Of a stretch of DNA of 64,000 nucleotides, positions 18,083-29,565 are shown in pieces. Origin of the DNA: Planctomycetaceae bacterium (lineage in GTDB: Bacteria > Planctomycetota > Planctomycetia > Planctomycetales > Planctomycetaceae). The position numbers and the translations under genes are program-made. Within the stretch, counting starts at the first letter, position 1. Each line of letters begins with the position of its first letter. Below the pieces are notes generated by a model, which had not been told where the DNA came from, did no database searches, and saw only the letters and a program-made list of their open reading frames with translations. The stretch lies in contig JAGQQG010000013.1 in assembly GCA_020426325.1 (NCBI GenBank), positions 1 through 64,000 of the forward strand, read 5' to 3'.

Positions 18083-19018
18083 TTAGGTGGTGAGCAGGTT
18101 GCGGATCATCATGATGGCGGCAGGACCGACGAGCACCACGAAAATGCCGGGAAAAATGAATAAAACCAGCGGGAAAATCATCTTCACCGCTGTCTGTTGG
18201 GCTTTCTCTTCCGCCATCTGCGATCGTTTGACTCGCATACTTTCGGACTGCACGCGGAGGGCCTGAGCGATCGACGAGCCGAATCGATCCGCTTGGATAA
18301 GAATCGCTGCCAGCGACTTCATGTCGTCTACGCCTGATCGGATGCCGAGATCGTGGAGCACCTCGCGACGGGGGCGTCCCATCTGAAGTTGCATGTTGGC
18401 CATGCCGAATTCGCTGCACACATCGGGAGCCGACTCCATCATCTCTTCCGACACACGACGCATGGCCGCGTCGAGTCCAAGTCCAGCTTCGACACACACC
18501 ACCAGCAGGTCAAGCGCGTCGGGAAGCGAGAGGAAAATGCGTTCGATTCGACTGCTCCGAAGGAACCACAGGATAATCTCAGGCACATAAAACCCCAGAC
18601 CGCCGCCGATGGCGAGAGTCGTCAGTCCCCCTTGAGTGGCTCCGTAAGTGACAAGACCATATCCTCCCCCAGCCATCACTCCTCCGAAGAGTCCTGCTGT
18701 CTTGATGGCCAGATAGAACGTGGGGGCATTCGGCGAATTGAAACCAGCATTCGCCAGCCTCACTTTGAGTTCACTTTGTTCGAGATCGCTTTTGGGCTCG
18801 AGTGCTTTGGACAGTGTCGGGGCAGCCTTTTTCAGCATGCCTTTGACACCCTCCTTGTCCATTTCGTCCAGTCCCTGATTACGCTTCTTCGGGTCCTTCA
18901 GCTCCTCTAGACGCTCAGCCGCACGTGACTTTCGAGCCGTGAAAATTGAAACAACACCAAAAACACCAGCCGTGATGGCGATGAAGAACGCAAATGGAGT
19001 CAGGGTTGCAATATCCAT
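18083..19018 (-). CDS. tadC: Tad pilus inner-membrane platform protein TadC
   Basis: A 311-residue type II secretion F-domain protein. An N-terminal membrane helix is followed by a charged cytoplasmic stretch, then the F domain (LPDALDLLVVCVEAGLGLDAA, RVSEEM, DDMKSLAAILIQADRFG) and two closing helices ending GIFVVLVGPAAIMMIRNL. Length and layout match TadC. It forms the platform that the CpaF ATPase drives to polymerise Flp pilin. It lies 127 bases downstream of tadB on the same strand. Confidence 0.9.
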   Translation of the reverse strand: MDIATLTPFAFFIAITAGVFGVVSIFTARKSRAAERLEELKDPKKRNQGLDEMDKEGVKGMLKKAAPTLSKALEPKSDLEQSELKVRLANAGFNSPNAPTFYLAIKTAGLFGGVMAGGGYGLVTYGATQGGLTTLAIGGGLGFYVPEIILWFLRSSRIERIFLSLPDALDLLVVCVEAGLGLDAAMRRVSEEMMESAPDVCSEFGMANMQLQMGRPRREVLHDLGIRSGVDDMKSLAAILIQADRFGSSIAQALRVQSESMRVKRSQMAEEKAQQTAVKMIFPLVLFIFPGIFVVLVGPAAIMMIRNLLTT

Positions 19019-19145
19019 GGCTGACAGTCGATTCGTGGAATAGTTGAACAGATGCCTAGTGACTCGAACGACTTGTTGATTGGATGTTCAGTCAACTTCA
19101 GATGGAAATTCTCTACAACATCTCAATAACCAGTGCTCTTATTCA

Positions 19146-20111
<966 letters not shown>

Positions 20112-20221
20112 GAGACGTACTCAACTACTGGTGTACATTCTGCCTGCGATCAGGCCGGAACGTTTGAGGATGACCCGCGTAAGTCCACAAAAGCCCCCTG
20201 AAAACTCCAAATGTCTTTCTC

Positions 20222-21538
<1,317 letters not shown>

Positions 21539-21907
21539 AGTGTAGCCGTCTCCTCATTGGACAACTGAACGTCGGGGAAAGGGGACAGGACGTCATCGCG
21601 CTTGGCGCAAAACATCCCAAATCGTTGCAAACCTAGCTCACATTCCCGGGACGTGTGGCTTCAAATCTTCCTGCTGTTGAAGAATTGCCACATCTTCGCT
21701 GGACCGGGGAGTCCGAACAATCCGCAAGATCGTGCCAATCCTCCTCACCAGGGTTAAGATTGACAGGCGGAGAGCAATGTTCGCGGCGAGTTGATCGAAC
21801 TGGAATCCACAAAACATCAAAGCCCCGCTGTTCGTAAACAGCGGGGCTTTGTGAGAGCTTGAGGTGGACATCGATCTCGGTCCGTCGATCAGTGGACCTC
21901 AGAGTGA
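21539..21907. other. intergenic region upstream of cpaF
   Basis: About 370 bases holding the terminator of the coiled-coil gene (21819-21850) and presumably the promoter of cpaF. No supported gene and no clear -10/-35 pair were recognised. Confidence 0.4.
21819..21850 (-). terminator. intrinsic terminator after the coiled-coil gene
   Basis: A perfect 14-bp stem, AAAGCCCCGCTGTT against AACAGCGGGGCTTT, with a 4-base loop. On the minus strand it is followed by a short T-rich stretch, fitting the end of the gene at 21908-23200. Confidence 0.85.
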
Positions 21908-23200
21908 TTACTCGTCTGACGGGGGAAACGGCACCGGAGAGTCGAAGCGATCATTGGCATGAGTCGATGGGATCAATTCCGAATCACTCGCAGCCACCCG
22001 AGATGCTCGCTGTTCCATCATACCACGAGCGATGGTGTGCAGATCATTGGAGTTCAATCTGCGGAGGTTTGTCAGTTCCATGAGAGGTTGCAGGCTGGCG
22101 ACCGTTCGCAGGACCGTACTTTCCAGCATGGCCAACTCGGTCAATCCGCGACGAATGTTTTCGAGACCACCGACACTTTCTGTGAACTCCGCTTGAAGAT
22201 CAGACATCAACTCCAATGATTCGACGGCAGCGACAATCTGATCGTCCTGAGACACCAGACGTTTTTCGATGGACACCAGAGCGTCGAGGTTCTCTTGAGC
22301 GTGTCCAATCTTGAGATTTGCATCGTCGGCCAGACTGTCTTCCAGGCTGAGCAAACCGTCTGCATGCTTGCGTGCGACATCGACTCGCGCCCCGCGACTA
22401 ATCAGGCTTTCTTTCAGTGAGATCAATTCATCAGTCAGGCCCAGGGCAGCAGCCAGATTCTCACCGCCTTCGAGGACCATCTGCTTGAGCGTCATGAACT
22501 CATTCGCACGAGATTGCGCAATGTCAATCTGCTCAGACGGCACTGAGGCGACGGACTCCTGCAGGTCGACCAGTCGTGCGAATTGCTTTTCTGCCAACTC
22601 GATCCCTTCCGATTCCATCGCCAGGTTGGACTTGAGTTCGCCCAGTTTCCGCAGGCTGTCGACGGCCAGTTCGAGACCGTTCGCTTGTGTTGCCACATCC
22701 CGCTTGAGTTCACCGAGTCCTTTCACCAACTGTGTCGCCCGATCGACCCCGATGAACTCACGCTCGGCTGCAGAAGTCAGGCCGTGAACCTGCGTTTGGA
22801 AGGCAGACAAGTCGTCCAGCGAGTCTTCCAGTTGTGCAATCTGTTGCCCTTGCGAGATGATCTCGTCCTGTAATCGCCTGAGGTTATGAACGAGGTTCAG
22901 TGAGTGCCCGGCTGCATGCCCCTGGGAACGGACTTCACGCTCGAACTTGCGGAGCTGATCGATGGCTGAGCGAGCCTCGTCGACTCGCTTTCCTTGCAGG
23001 GTCAAATTGGCCAGAAGATCATTGGCATCCGACGCGTGACTGGCGGAAGCAGTAATTTGGCCGATTCCGACATGCAATCGGGCGACTTCGGAGGTCAGGA
23101 GATCGATCCGTTGATTGAGAGGTTGCGTTGTCAACAAATGCAGGCACAGCTGTCCTGTTAAAATGGCTGCGGCAAACAGTGCCCAGGTCGAATGTTTCAT
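21908..23200 (-). CDS. membrane-anchored coiled-coil protein of about 24-residue tandem repeats
   Basis: A 430-residue protein. Residues 1-25 form one membrane helix (ALFAAAILTGQLCLHLL); the rest is predicted to be outside or periplasmic. From about residue 52 to 390 it is made of roughly 13 tandem units of 23-27 residues, each with the pattern xxLxxLxxLxxxLxxxxxxIxxAx, for example KQFARLVDLQESVASVPSEQ and the next units starting SRANEFMTLKQ, LTDELISLKES and KHADGLLSLED. The tail is Ser/Pro/Asp-rich. I do not recognise the family; a long helical rod or spacer is the likely structure. It is upstream of cpaF but separated by a terminator, so an operon link is unlikely. Confidence 0.8.
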   Translation of the reverse strand: MKHSTWALFAAAILTGQLCLHLLTTQPLNQRIDLLTSEVARLHVGIGQITASASHASDANDLLANLTLQGKRVDEARSAIDQLRKFEREVRSQGHAAGHSLNLVHNLRRLQDEIISQGQQIAQLEDSLDDLSAFQTQVHGLTSAAEREFIGVDRATQLVKGLGELKRDVATQANGLELAVDSLRKLGELKSNLAMESEGIELAEKQFARLVDLQESVASVPSEQIDIAQSRANEFMTLKQMVLEGGENLAAALGLTDELISLKESLISRGARVDVARKHADGLLSLEDSLADDANLKIGHAQENLDALVSIEKRLVSQDDQIVAAVESLELMSDLQAEFTESVGGLENIRRGLTELAMLESTVLRTVASLQPLMELTNLRRLNSNDLHTIARGMMEQRASRVAASDSELIPSTHANDRFDSPVPFPPSDE

Positions 23201-23466
23201 GAGAATCTGCTCCGGATCTGCTGAGATTTAGGAGGCGCACCAGTCGCCCCAGAGTGCAGCGTCTGCCTCATCCGCAAGGATGACCAACCGCACTAGAACT
23301 CTCTATCGCCGTCTGCAGCAGCGATTCCGGATGTCAAAGCAGGCAATAATTGCCGGTTTCCGAAAGACCGGCAGAGAATGCCGATTTTCACGGAAAGGGT
23401 AGAGGAGAGATTTGAATCTCAATTCAGGCGTGATTTACCGCCGTTTGGCGAAGAATTCGGCTTTTT

Positions 23467-24465
23467 CTAGCGCATCCAACTGGATTGCCAGACACTGGCT
23501 GCTGACGGGGCCGGCTGAAATAGCGAACGGGGCGGCTGAAGCCGTCTCGGAGCGTCATACTGAGGCATCCAGGCTCCCATCTGCTGCACGCTTGTGTCCG
23601 CCTGGGCGTGCCGTTGGGGCACCGACTCCCAGGAATCGGCCGACGACGATTGCACCGGGGCCTGAAGTGTGGCAGCCGGTGATTGAGGCAGGGTGGCGGA
23701 TTGCGGCAGTTCGATGGGTGTCGGGACCGCTGTCGCCGTCCCATCAAAATAGGGAGTGCCTGGCATCGTATATTGAGGCGTCATCCCGTAGGCAAATCCC
23801 TGATTACAAGTACTGCAGGGAGCGGCTGCCATTGGAACCTGAGGCATGTAGCTCATCTGCGTCTGAGGCACGTATCGCGTATGAGTTTGAGCAACTTGAC
23901 GGTTCACCGTATATGCGACATCCCGATAGCGAGTTTGTGCCTGGTAGGTCGTGACCGGAACCTGTTCGACGTAGGCTTCACGCCGGTATTGTGTCGTCGG
24001 CACATTATGGTAGGTCGTGTATTGCTGTGGCTGAAGCGTCGTCTGACAAACGGGTTGCGCACATGGATTCGGAGCGTATGACGTTGGGCCTTGCAAGATC
24101 GGTCCAGGGTCCATTGTGGGAGTAGGCACGTAGGATGGTGCGGGCGCGATCGGTGCTTCGATTCCACATCCGCACGGGCTTGGAGCCGGTGCATAGCCGT
24201 AACTCATCGGAGGAGGATAGGCATTTCCGCACCCGGAGTTGCAGCCACCATAACCAGCGTAGCCACCTCCACAACCGCAACCGGTCGTCCAACAACTCAA
24301 TCCGAAGTCTGAGGGCTGCAGGAGTGGGATACCGACCGTGAAGCCAATCCACTGACGGGGACCACATGATCCGCAACTAAAGGGAGCAAAGAGCCCCGCG
24401 TTGGCAGTCGCCGGGACGATTACCGCGAACATGAGGAACAATCCATTGCGAATCGACACGTGCAT
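23467..24465 (-). CDS. secreted Cys/Tyr/Gln-rich protein
   Basis: A 332-residue protein starting at ATG 24465, with GGAG 9 bases upstream and a signal peptide (MHVSIRNGLFLMFAVIV then ATANA). The mature N-terminal third is rich in Cys and Gly (SCGSCGPRQ, TTGCGCGGGYAGYGGCNSGCG), the middle is rich in Tyr, Thr, Gln and Arg (QYTTYHNVPTTQYRREAYVE), and the C-terminus is Pro/Gln/Ser-rich. No enzyme motif seen. Such proteins are common in planctomycetes and may be wall or matrix components, but no function is shown. It is divergent from the Cys-rich gene at 24952. Confidence 0.74.
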   Translation of the reverse strand: MHVSIRNGLFLMFAVIVPATANAGLFAPFSCGSCGPRQWIGFTVGIPLLQPSDFGLSCWTTGCGCGGGYAGYGGCNSGCGNAYPPPMSYGYAPAPSPCGCGIEAPIAPAPSYVPTPTMDPGPILQGPTSYAPNPCAQPVCQTTLQPQQYTTYHNVPTTQYRREAYVEQVPVTTYQAQTRYRDVAYTVNRQVAQTHTRYVPQTQMSYMPQVPMAAAPCSTCNQGFAYGMTPQYTMPGTPYFDGTATAVPTPIELPQSATLPQSPAATLQAPVQSSSADSWESVPQRHAQADTSVQQMGAWMPQYDAPRRLQPPRSLFQPAPSAASVWQSSWMR

Positions 24466-24951
24466 CTCCTGCACTCCTTCACAGAAACGTGCTTGAACCA
24501 CTCCGATCGACACCTGGACAAATTTCGACCGTCTTTGATCCTGCTGGACGGACGAGGCCAATACCATCAGCTGGCGTCGCTTCTCCGGCCCTGATGACCG
24601 GGGAATGGTTCCTGTCGGAATTATCGGCAAATCACCGTTCGACCGTGAATGTGGAACAGAAAACTCCGTAAGGTCGCTGATCGGAATTGCCGGAAAGGTT
24701 TTCCTAAACCCCGCAGCAGGCGGCATTTTTGTCTCTCGTCGACACAGAATTCCTGATCTCTCCGAGCAGGTGACGGGGCAGGTCGTTGACTTTCCCTATC
24801 TCACCCGGTTAGAACGGATAGTCAACCCGTCTGACAGAACCGGAATAATCACTTCGGTCACAAGACAGTCGGACAGGTTGATCCGTCACGGAATTCGCAC
24901 CGTGGACCATCAACATCCCAGAGACTGCTGCCACACTGACAAGGACACCCC
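24466..24951. other. divergent intergenic region between two Cys-rich genes
   Basis: About 490 bases with no supported gene. On the plus strand TTGACT at 24786-24791 with TAGAAC 18 bases later is a weak promoter candidate about 140 bases before ATG 24952. Two divergent promoters are expected here. Confidence 0.35.
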
Positions 24952-26022
24952 ATGATGATGCCACTCGCGAGACGCCTGTTGGGAGCTGCCTGTGCACTCC
25001 TGCTGACTGCAACCATCACACCGACGGCTGACGCGTTCTTCTACTCCCCCTTCGGTTACTCCTGGGGCTACAGCCCCTACACCACCTATTATGGAGGGTA
25101 TGGAGGCTACTACGGTGGCTATGCGACCGGCTACCGGGGATACAGCTATGCACTCTACGCACCATCGTATGTCTCGTACGGCTCGAGCTATTGCGGTTCT
25201 TCCTGTGGAACCGGTTGCAGTCCGTGTGGCTCGTCTTGCGGATCATCCTGTAATCCCTGTGGTGTGAGCTACGGCGGCTACAGCTGTGGACTGAGTTCCT
25301 GCTACGGCAACTGTGGATTGAGTTCGTGCTACGGCAGCTGCGGCCTGAGTTCCTGTTGCAGTGGCTGTGGCCTGACCGGTTGCAGTGGCGGATGTGGCCT
25401 CACGGGATGCGGCATCGCCTCGAACTGCACATCTTCGGGTGACTGCGGAACCGGCATCTCTCCCGCCGTGGGGGAAACAAAGCCTCAAAACGAACCATAT
25501 TCCGGAGAGGAAACTCCCTCTACATACAAAAATGAGCCTGCCAGCAACAGGAATTCTCCCGACGATTTCAGTACGCCGCGGCCCTCAGGACGCTCAAATG
25601 TACCCGCAGCTGGAAACGGCAACGCAGGTACTCCAGAGGTGTTGCCGGACGGAGGTAATCTCTTCGATAACGACGACAACAATAATGGAGCAACCTTCGA
25701 TGCATTCAAACCGGCTGCTGAAGAGCCGATCAAGCAGCGATCCGAACACGCTCCGACACCAGCCGAATCAACCGAGGGACAAGAACCGGCCGACATGGAG
25801 CCGACCGATGACGAGGAAGGCTCAGAAGAATCAGAGACTCAGGATGCTGAGGTTCGTCCGGCCGACATCAAAACACGGCTCGCCTCCAGCATCTCAGCCA
25901 AACGGAGTCGTGCCCACTATTCGGTTCGCTTCCATGCCCCCCGTGTCGCCCGCCTCGATGTGATACCCTCATCAAAATGGGTGCCCGTCGAATCCGATAC
26001 CAAGCTCGCGGCCACGAAGTAA
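24952..26022 (+). CDS. secreted Gly/Tyr/Cys-rich protein with 9-residue Cys repeats
   Basis: A 356-residue protein with a signal peptide (LLGAACALLLTATITPTADA). The first part is rich in Tyr and Gly (SPYTTYYGGYGGYYGGY). Five tandem 9-residue repeats follow at 25285-25419: CGLSSCYGN, CGLSSCYGS, CGLSSCCSG, CGLTGCSGG, CGLTGCGIA, with Cys at positions 1 and 6 of each. The second half is acidic and low in complexity, and the end is basic (AKRSRAHYSVRFHAP). AAGGA lies 7 bases before ATG 24952. No enzyme domain is visible; a disulfide-linked structural protein is a plausible guess. Confidence 0.77.
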   Translation: MMMPLARRLLGAACALLLTATITPTADAFFYSPFGYSWGYSPYTTYYGGYGGYYGGYATGYRGYSYALYAPSYVSYGSSYCGSSCGTGCSPCGSSCGSSCNPCGVSYGGYSCGLSSCYGNCGLSSCYGSCGLSSCCSGCGLTGCSGGCGLTGCGIASNCTSSGDCGTGISPAVGETKPQNEPYSGEETPSTYKNEPASNRNSPDDFSTPRPSGRSNVPAAGNGNAGTPEVLPDGGNLFDNDDNNNGATFDAFKPAAEEPIKQRSEHAPTPAESTEGQEPADMEPTDDEEGSEESETQDAEVRPADIKTRLASSISAKRSRAHYSVRFHAPRVARLDVIPSSKWVPVESDTKLAATK

Positions 26023-26051
26023 TCACGGCTCAAGTCGATCACGTTGGACCC

Positions 26052-26084
26052 GTTTAGCCCCACATTTCATATGTGGGGCTAAAC
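26052..26084. terminator. hairpin between convergent genes, containing a stop codon
   Basis: GTTTAGCCCCACAT (26052-26065) pairs perfectly with ATGTGGGGCTAAAC (26071-26084), a 14-bp stem with a 5-base loop. It lies after the Cys-rich gene (plus) and contains the TAG stop (26079-26081) of the minus-strand gene. No T tract on either side, so termination is only likely. Confidence 0.6.
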
Positions 26085-26450
26085 AGCGTTGATCCATCGC
26101 TCGCCACAGTCACGCAGGCCGTTCACCGATTGGGCATAAAGGTATGCCTGCACCACTTGATCGGTCGATGGGTGATCGAGTTGAACGGTTGTGCGTTCGT
26201 AGAGTCCTTCATCGACGGCTTCGATCCGATCCAAACGGTGGATACACCTGGCATCGACCGACCACAATTCGCCGTGAATCCTCAGCCCGTCCTGTGCCTC
26301 GACTAGCCCCGGATAGCTGCCGCAGTCGTACAGCCGATACGCCGCCACCGTCCGCGCCTCACCCAGAAACGTCTGAGGTCTGAGTACGTGCGCCCGACAT
26401 CCGCCTCGCATCAGGGTCCCATAGACGAAGATCAGCGTTCGATCGTTCAT
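26079..26450 (-). CDS. gamma-glutamylcyclotransferase-family (GGCT/AIG2-like) protein
   Basis: A 123-residue protein. The family motif FVYGTLMRGG is at the N-terminus, followed by GSYPGLV and HGELWSVD, the last with the Glu that acts as acid/base in gamma-glutamylcyclotransferases. YtfP/AIG2-like members release 5-oxoproline from gamma-glutamyl amines or peptides; the exact substrate is not known. ATG 26450 places the motif at residues 8-17; the frame open to 26510 has no good start. Its stop lies inside the hairpin at 26052-26084. Confidence 0.85.
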   Translation of the reverse strand: MNDRTLIFVYGTLMRGGCRAHVLRPQTFLGEARTVAAYRLYDCGSYPGLVEAQDGLRIHGELWSVDARCIHRLDRIEAVDEGLYERTTVQLDHPSTDQVVQAYLYAQSVNGLRDCGERWINAV

Positions 26451-26527
26451 CGTTCCGGCTTCAGGTGCATCCCGCTCACTGCCAGGACTTGAATAGCGAC
26501 TCAGAAACAATCGTGGCGATCACAGAA

Positions 26528-26557
26528 AAACCCCACGGAGGTTTCCCCGTGGGGTTT
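26528..26557 (-). terminator. intrinsic terminator after the Fe-S carrier gene
   Basis: An 11-bp stem, AAACCCCACGG (26528-26538) with CCGTGGGGTTT (26547-26557), loop of 8 bases. On the minus strand it runs into TTTCTGTG, a short T-rich tail, right after the gene ending at 26579. Confidence 0.8.
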
Positions 26558-26578
26558 GGTTCGTGAACGCTCAACAAC

Positions 26579-26908
26579 TTAGACAGAGAAGCTGCTGCCG
26601 CATCCGCAGCTGCGGGTGACGTTGGGATTCTCGAAGGTGAAACCCCGTTTCTCCAAGCCGTCGTAGAAGTCGACCGTGGTTCCATCGAGGAACAGGTCAC
26701 TCTTCTTATCCACGGCCACCTTGATGCCGTACTGCTCGTTGATGTGGTCCTTCGCTGCGTCTGCGGCTTCATCAAAGTTGAGCTTGTACTGGAAACCGCT
26801 GCATCCACCGCCAGCGACGCCGATCCGGAGGACGGTCGTTTCGGGCATATTCTGCTCCGTGATGACCCGCTTGATTTCGTTCACTGCTTTTTCAGTCACC
26901 GTCACCAT
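26579..26908 (-). CDS. A-type iron-sulfur cluster carrier (IscA/ErpA/SufA family)
   Basis: A 109-residue protein that delivers Fe-S clusters to apoproteins. The three conserved Cys are present: GGGCSGFQY and the C-terminal SCGCGSSF. Length is normal for the family. ATG 26908 is chosen: GGGAG lies 11 bases upstream, while the earlier ATG 26917 is only 2 bases from it. Which A-type subfamily it belongs to cannot be told. It stands alone, away from any suf or isc genes in the window. Confidence 0.94.
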   Translation of the reverse strand: MVTVTEKAVNEIKRVITEQNMPETTVLRIGVAGGGCSGFQYKLNFDEAADAAKDHINEQYGIKVAVDKKSDLFLDGTTVDFYDGLEKRGFTFENPNVTRSCGCGSSFSV

Positions 26909-27157
26909 GAAATGCATTTCTCCCGTAAATCGCTGGCAGACGATGTGACTCGTCTGCGGAGTATTGTGAATCGCCTGTTCGCATTATATCGGCTGGGCGG
27001 GGAAATCAACAAAGGGAAATCGACAATCAGGGCATCCAGACCGGAATGAAGTCCTTTTGAGGACGGTATTTGAAGCGTTTTCCCGTTCTTGATCGAAGTA
27101 CGGGTGGTATACTGAGGGGATGGCACGACAGATTCGCGGATGCGGGAGCAGACGGTA

Positions 27158-27610
27158 ATGCCTTGGCAACTGGTTCCAGTCTCAGACGATCGGCAAGCGG
27201 TTCCGATCGACAAAGCCGTCATTTTCTTTGGCAGACATCCCGACTGTGACGTCGTGATCACCAGCAGCCGCAAAGTCTCCCGCAAGCATTGCTGCCTGGC
27301 TCAGGTCAACGATTCGCTAATCGTTCGCGATCTGGGGAGCATGAACGGCATCCGCGTTAACGGCAAGACGATCCGCCGCGAGTCACGACTCAAGCTGGGT
27401 GATCGCCTGAGCATCGGGGATGTCGAATTCGAGGTCCAAGACGGTCGATTGAAGAAACGGGCAAACGCGGCTCCCCAAAACCTGCTCAGCCAAAGCGTCC
27501 CGGTTATCATTCCGGACGACGATAAGAACAGCCGCAGTCACAAGTCGTCAAAGAGGCGACCACAATCGAGCGCCCCGATCGAGTTGAACAGCTCAGACAT
27601 CATCGAGTGA
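27158..27610 (+). CDS. FHA domain protein
   Basis: A 150-residue protein with one forkhead-associated domain at residues 10-95: IFFGRHPDCDVVI, SSRKVSRKHC and RDLGSMNGIRVNG carry the Arg, Ser-x-x-His and Asn residues that bind phosphothreonine. The remaining 55 residues are Lys/Ser-rich and look disordered. It is likely to read Ser/Thr kinase signals, which are abundant in planctomycetes. ATG 27158 has GGGAG 9 bases upstream; ATG 27140 would place the binding site inside the gene. Confidence 0.9.
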   Translation: MPWQLVPVSDDRQAVPIDKAVIFFGRHPDCDVVITSSRKVSRKHCCLAQVNDSLIVRDLGSMNGIRVNGKTIRRESRLKLGDRLSIGDVEFEVQDGRLKKRANAAPQNLLSQSVPVIIPDDDKNSRSHKSSKRRPQSSAPIELNSSDIIE

Positions 27611-27636
27611 GCGACGCTGTGCCAGCCGATCTTTAA

Positions 27637-29433
27637 TCACTTCAACGCGGTCTCTTTGACAACATGCCCCGTCTTGGGATCGATGGTGAGGTTCAGGTCC
27701 TCGTCATCCTGCGTGTAAAAGAAGAAGCCCATCATCATTTCGTGATAGGTTTGCGGACCGTAGCCGACGGTGACGGTCGGGTCAGGGTTGTAGGGGTTGA
27801 ATTTCGAGTTGTCGAAGTGAGCTTGAACCTCGATCGTCGTGCCGCCCGGGAACTTGCGCTGCTGCTCAGGCCATTCGTATCCGAGTTGCCAGTCGAAACT
27901 GTAATTGGGCACAGTGAGTAACGTTTCCCGCTTCCCGTCCGGGTATTCGGCGATGAATGTCATGTCCTTGCCACGGACATGCATGTGAGAAAACATGCCG
28001 ATGCCGGTGACGTCGTGCTTGAGTGTTTCCTGCTCCTTCACCGGATAGTGTCCGTCTTCGGGAGCAATCTGGAAGTCGTAGTCACTAACCAGTACGTGAC
28101 GAAACGACTTCTTCACCGTTTCGCGGGCATGCGTCAGTCCGAGCGAAATGCGACAGCGTTCTTTCTGTCCCGTCGTCGTGTAGTGAATTTGCAGGGCCAG
28201 TGCATGGCCACGCGGGAAGTGGACTGCGATCCCGTTCTCCAGAGACAACGCCGCCACACCCGGCACTTTGCCCGTGATGAAGCGAGCCGATTTGATTCCT
28301 TCCGTCGGCTTGAACATCAGCAAATTGCAGTGATGCACCACGCGGGGGTTGTCCGGCAGAATCTCGATCTTCTGTACCCACGTGTCTTCCTCGAAGACAT
28401 ACGGCAGGATTGAGTATTGATAGTCGACGTACCCTTCAGCCGGCAGCTTGTGCTCTTCCAGCGCAGTGATGATGCGATCCGGTTCACCGAGTTCCCACGT
28501 TCGTCCCTCACGGACGTCCGCAGGGGTCACCGTCACCTCTTCGTTCGCGGCCGGAGCCCCAGCAGCAACCCACTGCAGAATTGTTCGCTTCTCGTCGTCC
28601 GTCATGCTGTTGTCATTGATGAAATCTTCGTCCTCGGGTGCTGCATACCACGGAGGCATCCGCTCCTCGGCAACCGTCTCTGCAATCATCTCAGCATTCG
28701 CAGAAACGTCCTCATATGTCAGCAGAGCAAACGGAGCTTCCGTATTTGGTTGATGACATTCAGCACAATGCTTCTCCATGAGCGGAGCAATGTCTGATTC
28801 CCAACTGAGAGACGCATCCGGCTCAACCGGCGCGTAGGGAGTGATCCGGCATCCATCGACCGCCGTCTCAGGCCTCGTTACCTCAACACAAGCGAGTACC
28901 TGATCCAATGCGTTCTTGAGGTCGTCACTCGTGACCCGGGGCGTGTTGCCGCCCAGACGATACTGGTCGTCAATCCGTCCGCGATATTGCAGCCGGTGGT
29001 CGGCATCGAGAACAACGACTTCAGGGGTGCGCTCAACGCCCATCGAGTCCACACAATTCCCCTCAATATCTTTCACGAAGGGGAATGGCATCTCGTACTT
29101 GAGCGCGTGCATCGCCATGTCGCGGACCGAATCGGCCTCGCTGACGTTGATCGCCACGAACTGCACGTCCGGATATTCCTCGCTCAAACGTTTGAGCTTG
29201 GGCAAATACCGCTGGACGATCGGGCAGGTCGAGTTGACGAACACAGCGATATACGCGGGGTGCTCACCGAAGTCACTCAACCGTCTCGGCAGGTAACGGA
29301 TATCTTTGAAAGTCACATCGTCGATCGTATTGCCGATGTTGACCTTGTGTGTCTCACCCGCCTGTGTCTGAGCAATGGCGACGAACGCTCCAGCCATGAC
29401 AAGCAAACAGACCAACCGCGATTGAAATCTCAT
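27637..29433 (-). CDS. exported redoxin, single-heme and copper-oxygenase-like fusion protein
   Basis: A 598-residue protein with a signal peptide. Domain 1 (about residues 30-190) is thioredoxin/AhpC-like, but the active site reads NSTCPIVQRY with one Cys and no CxxC. Then a short cytochrome-like segment has a single heme-binding CAECH followed by MPPWYAAPEDEDF. The C-terminal 270 residues resemble the copper type II ascorbate-dependent monooxygenase (PHM/DBH-like) domain: RVVHHCNLLMF, ALQIHYTTT, SHMHVRGKD and HEMMMGFFFY supply His and Met ligands. Similar three-part proteins occur in planctomycetes; substrate unknown. ATG 29433 directly precedes the signal peptide. Confidence 0.82.
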   Translation of the reverse strand: MRFQSRLVCLLVMAGAFVAIAQTQAGETHKVNIGNTIDDVTFKDIRYLPRRLSDFGEHPAYIAVFVNSTCPIVQRYLPKLKRLSEEYPDVQFVAINVSEADSVRDMAMHALKYEMPFPFVKDIEGNCVDSMGVERTPEVVVLDADHRLQYRGRIDDQYRLGGNTPRVTSDDLKNALDQVLACVEVTRPETAVDGCRITPYAPVEPDASLSWESDIAPLMEKHCAECHQPNTEAPFALLTYEDVSANAEMIAETVAEERMPPWYAAPEDEDFINDNSMTDDEKRTILQWVAAGAPAANEEVTVTPADVREGRTWELGEPDRIITALEEHKLPAEGYVDYQYSILPYVFEEDTWVQKIEILPDNPRVVHHCNLLMFKPTEGIKSARFITGKVPGVAALSLENGIAVHFPRGHALALQIHYTTTGQKERCRISLGLTHARETVKKSFRHVLVSDYDFQIAPEDGHYPVKEQETLKHDVTGIGMFSHMHVRGKDMTFIAEYPDGKRETLLTVPNYSFDWQLGYEWPEQQRKFPGGTTIEVQAHFDNSKFNPYNPDPTVTVGYGPQTYHEMMMGFFFYTQDDEDLNLTIDPKTGHVVKETALK

Positions 29434-29565
29434 GAGGTTATCCGTCAAATACGGGCTAGCGCAAACCGTTAATGACCTTTTTAATTGTGCCCTCACTCGT
29501 CGGGTGAGGTCAAGGGTGAACGCTGGACTCGATCTCGCTCACACTCCATCTCTCGCAGGCTGCTC

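Noticed and set aside
25285-25419. DNA-level tandem repeat element
   Set aside because: The 27-base periodicity is the coding repeat of a Cys-rich protein, in frame throughout.
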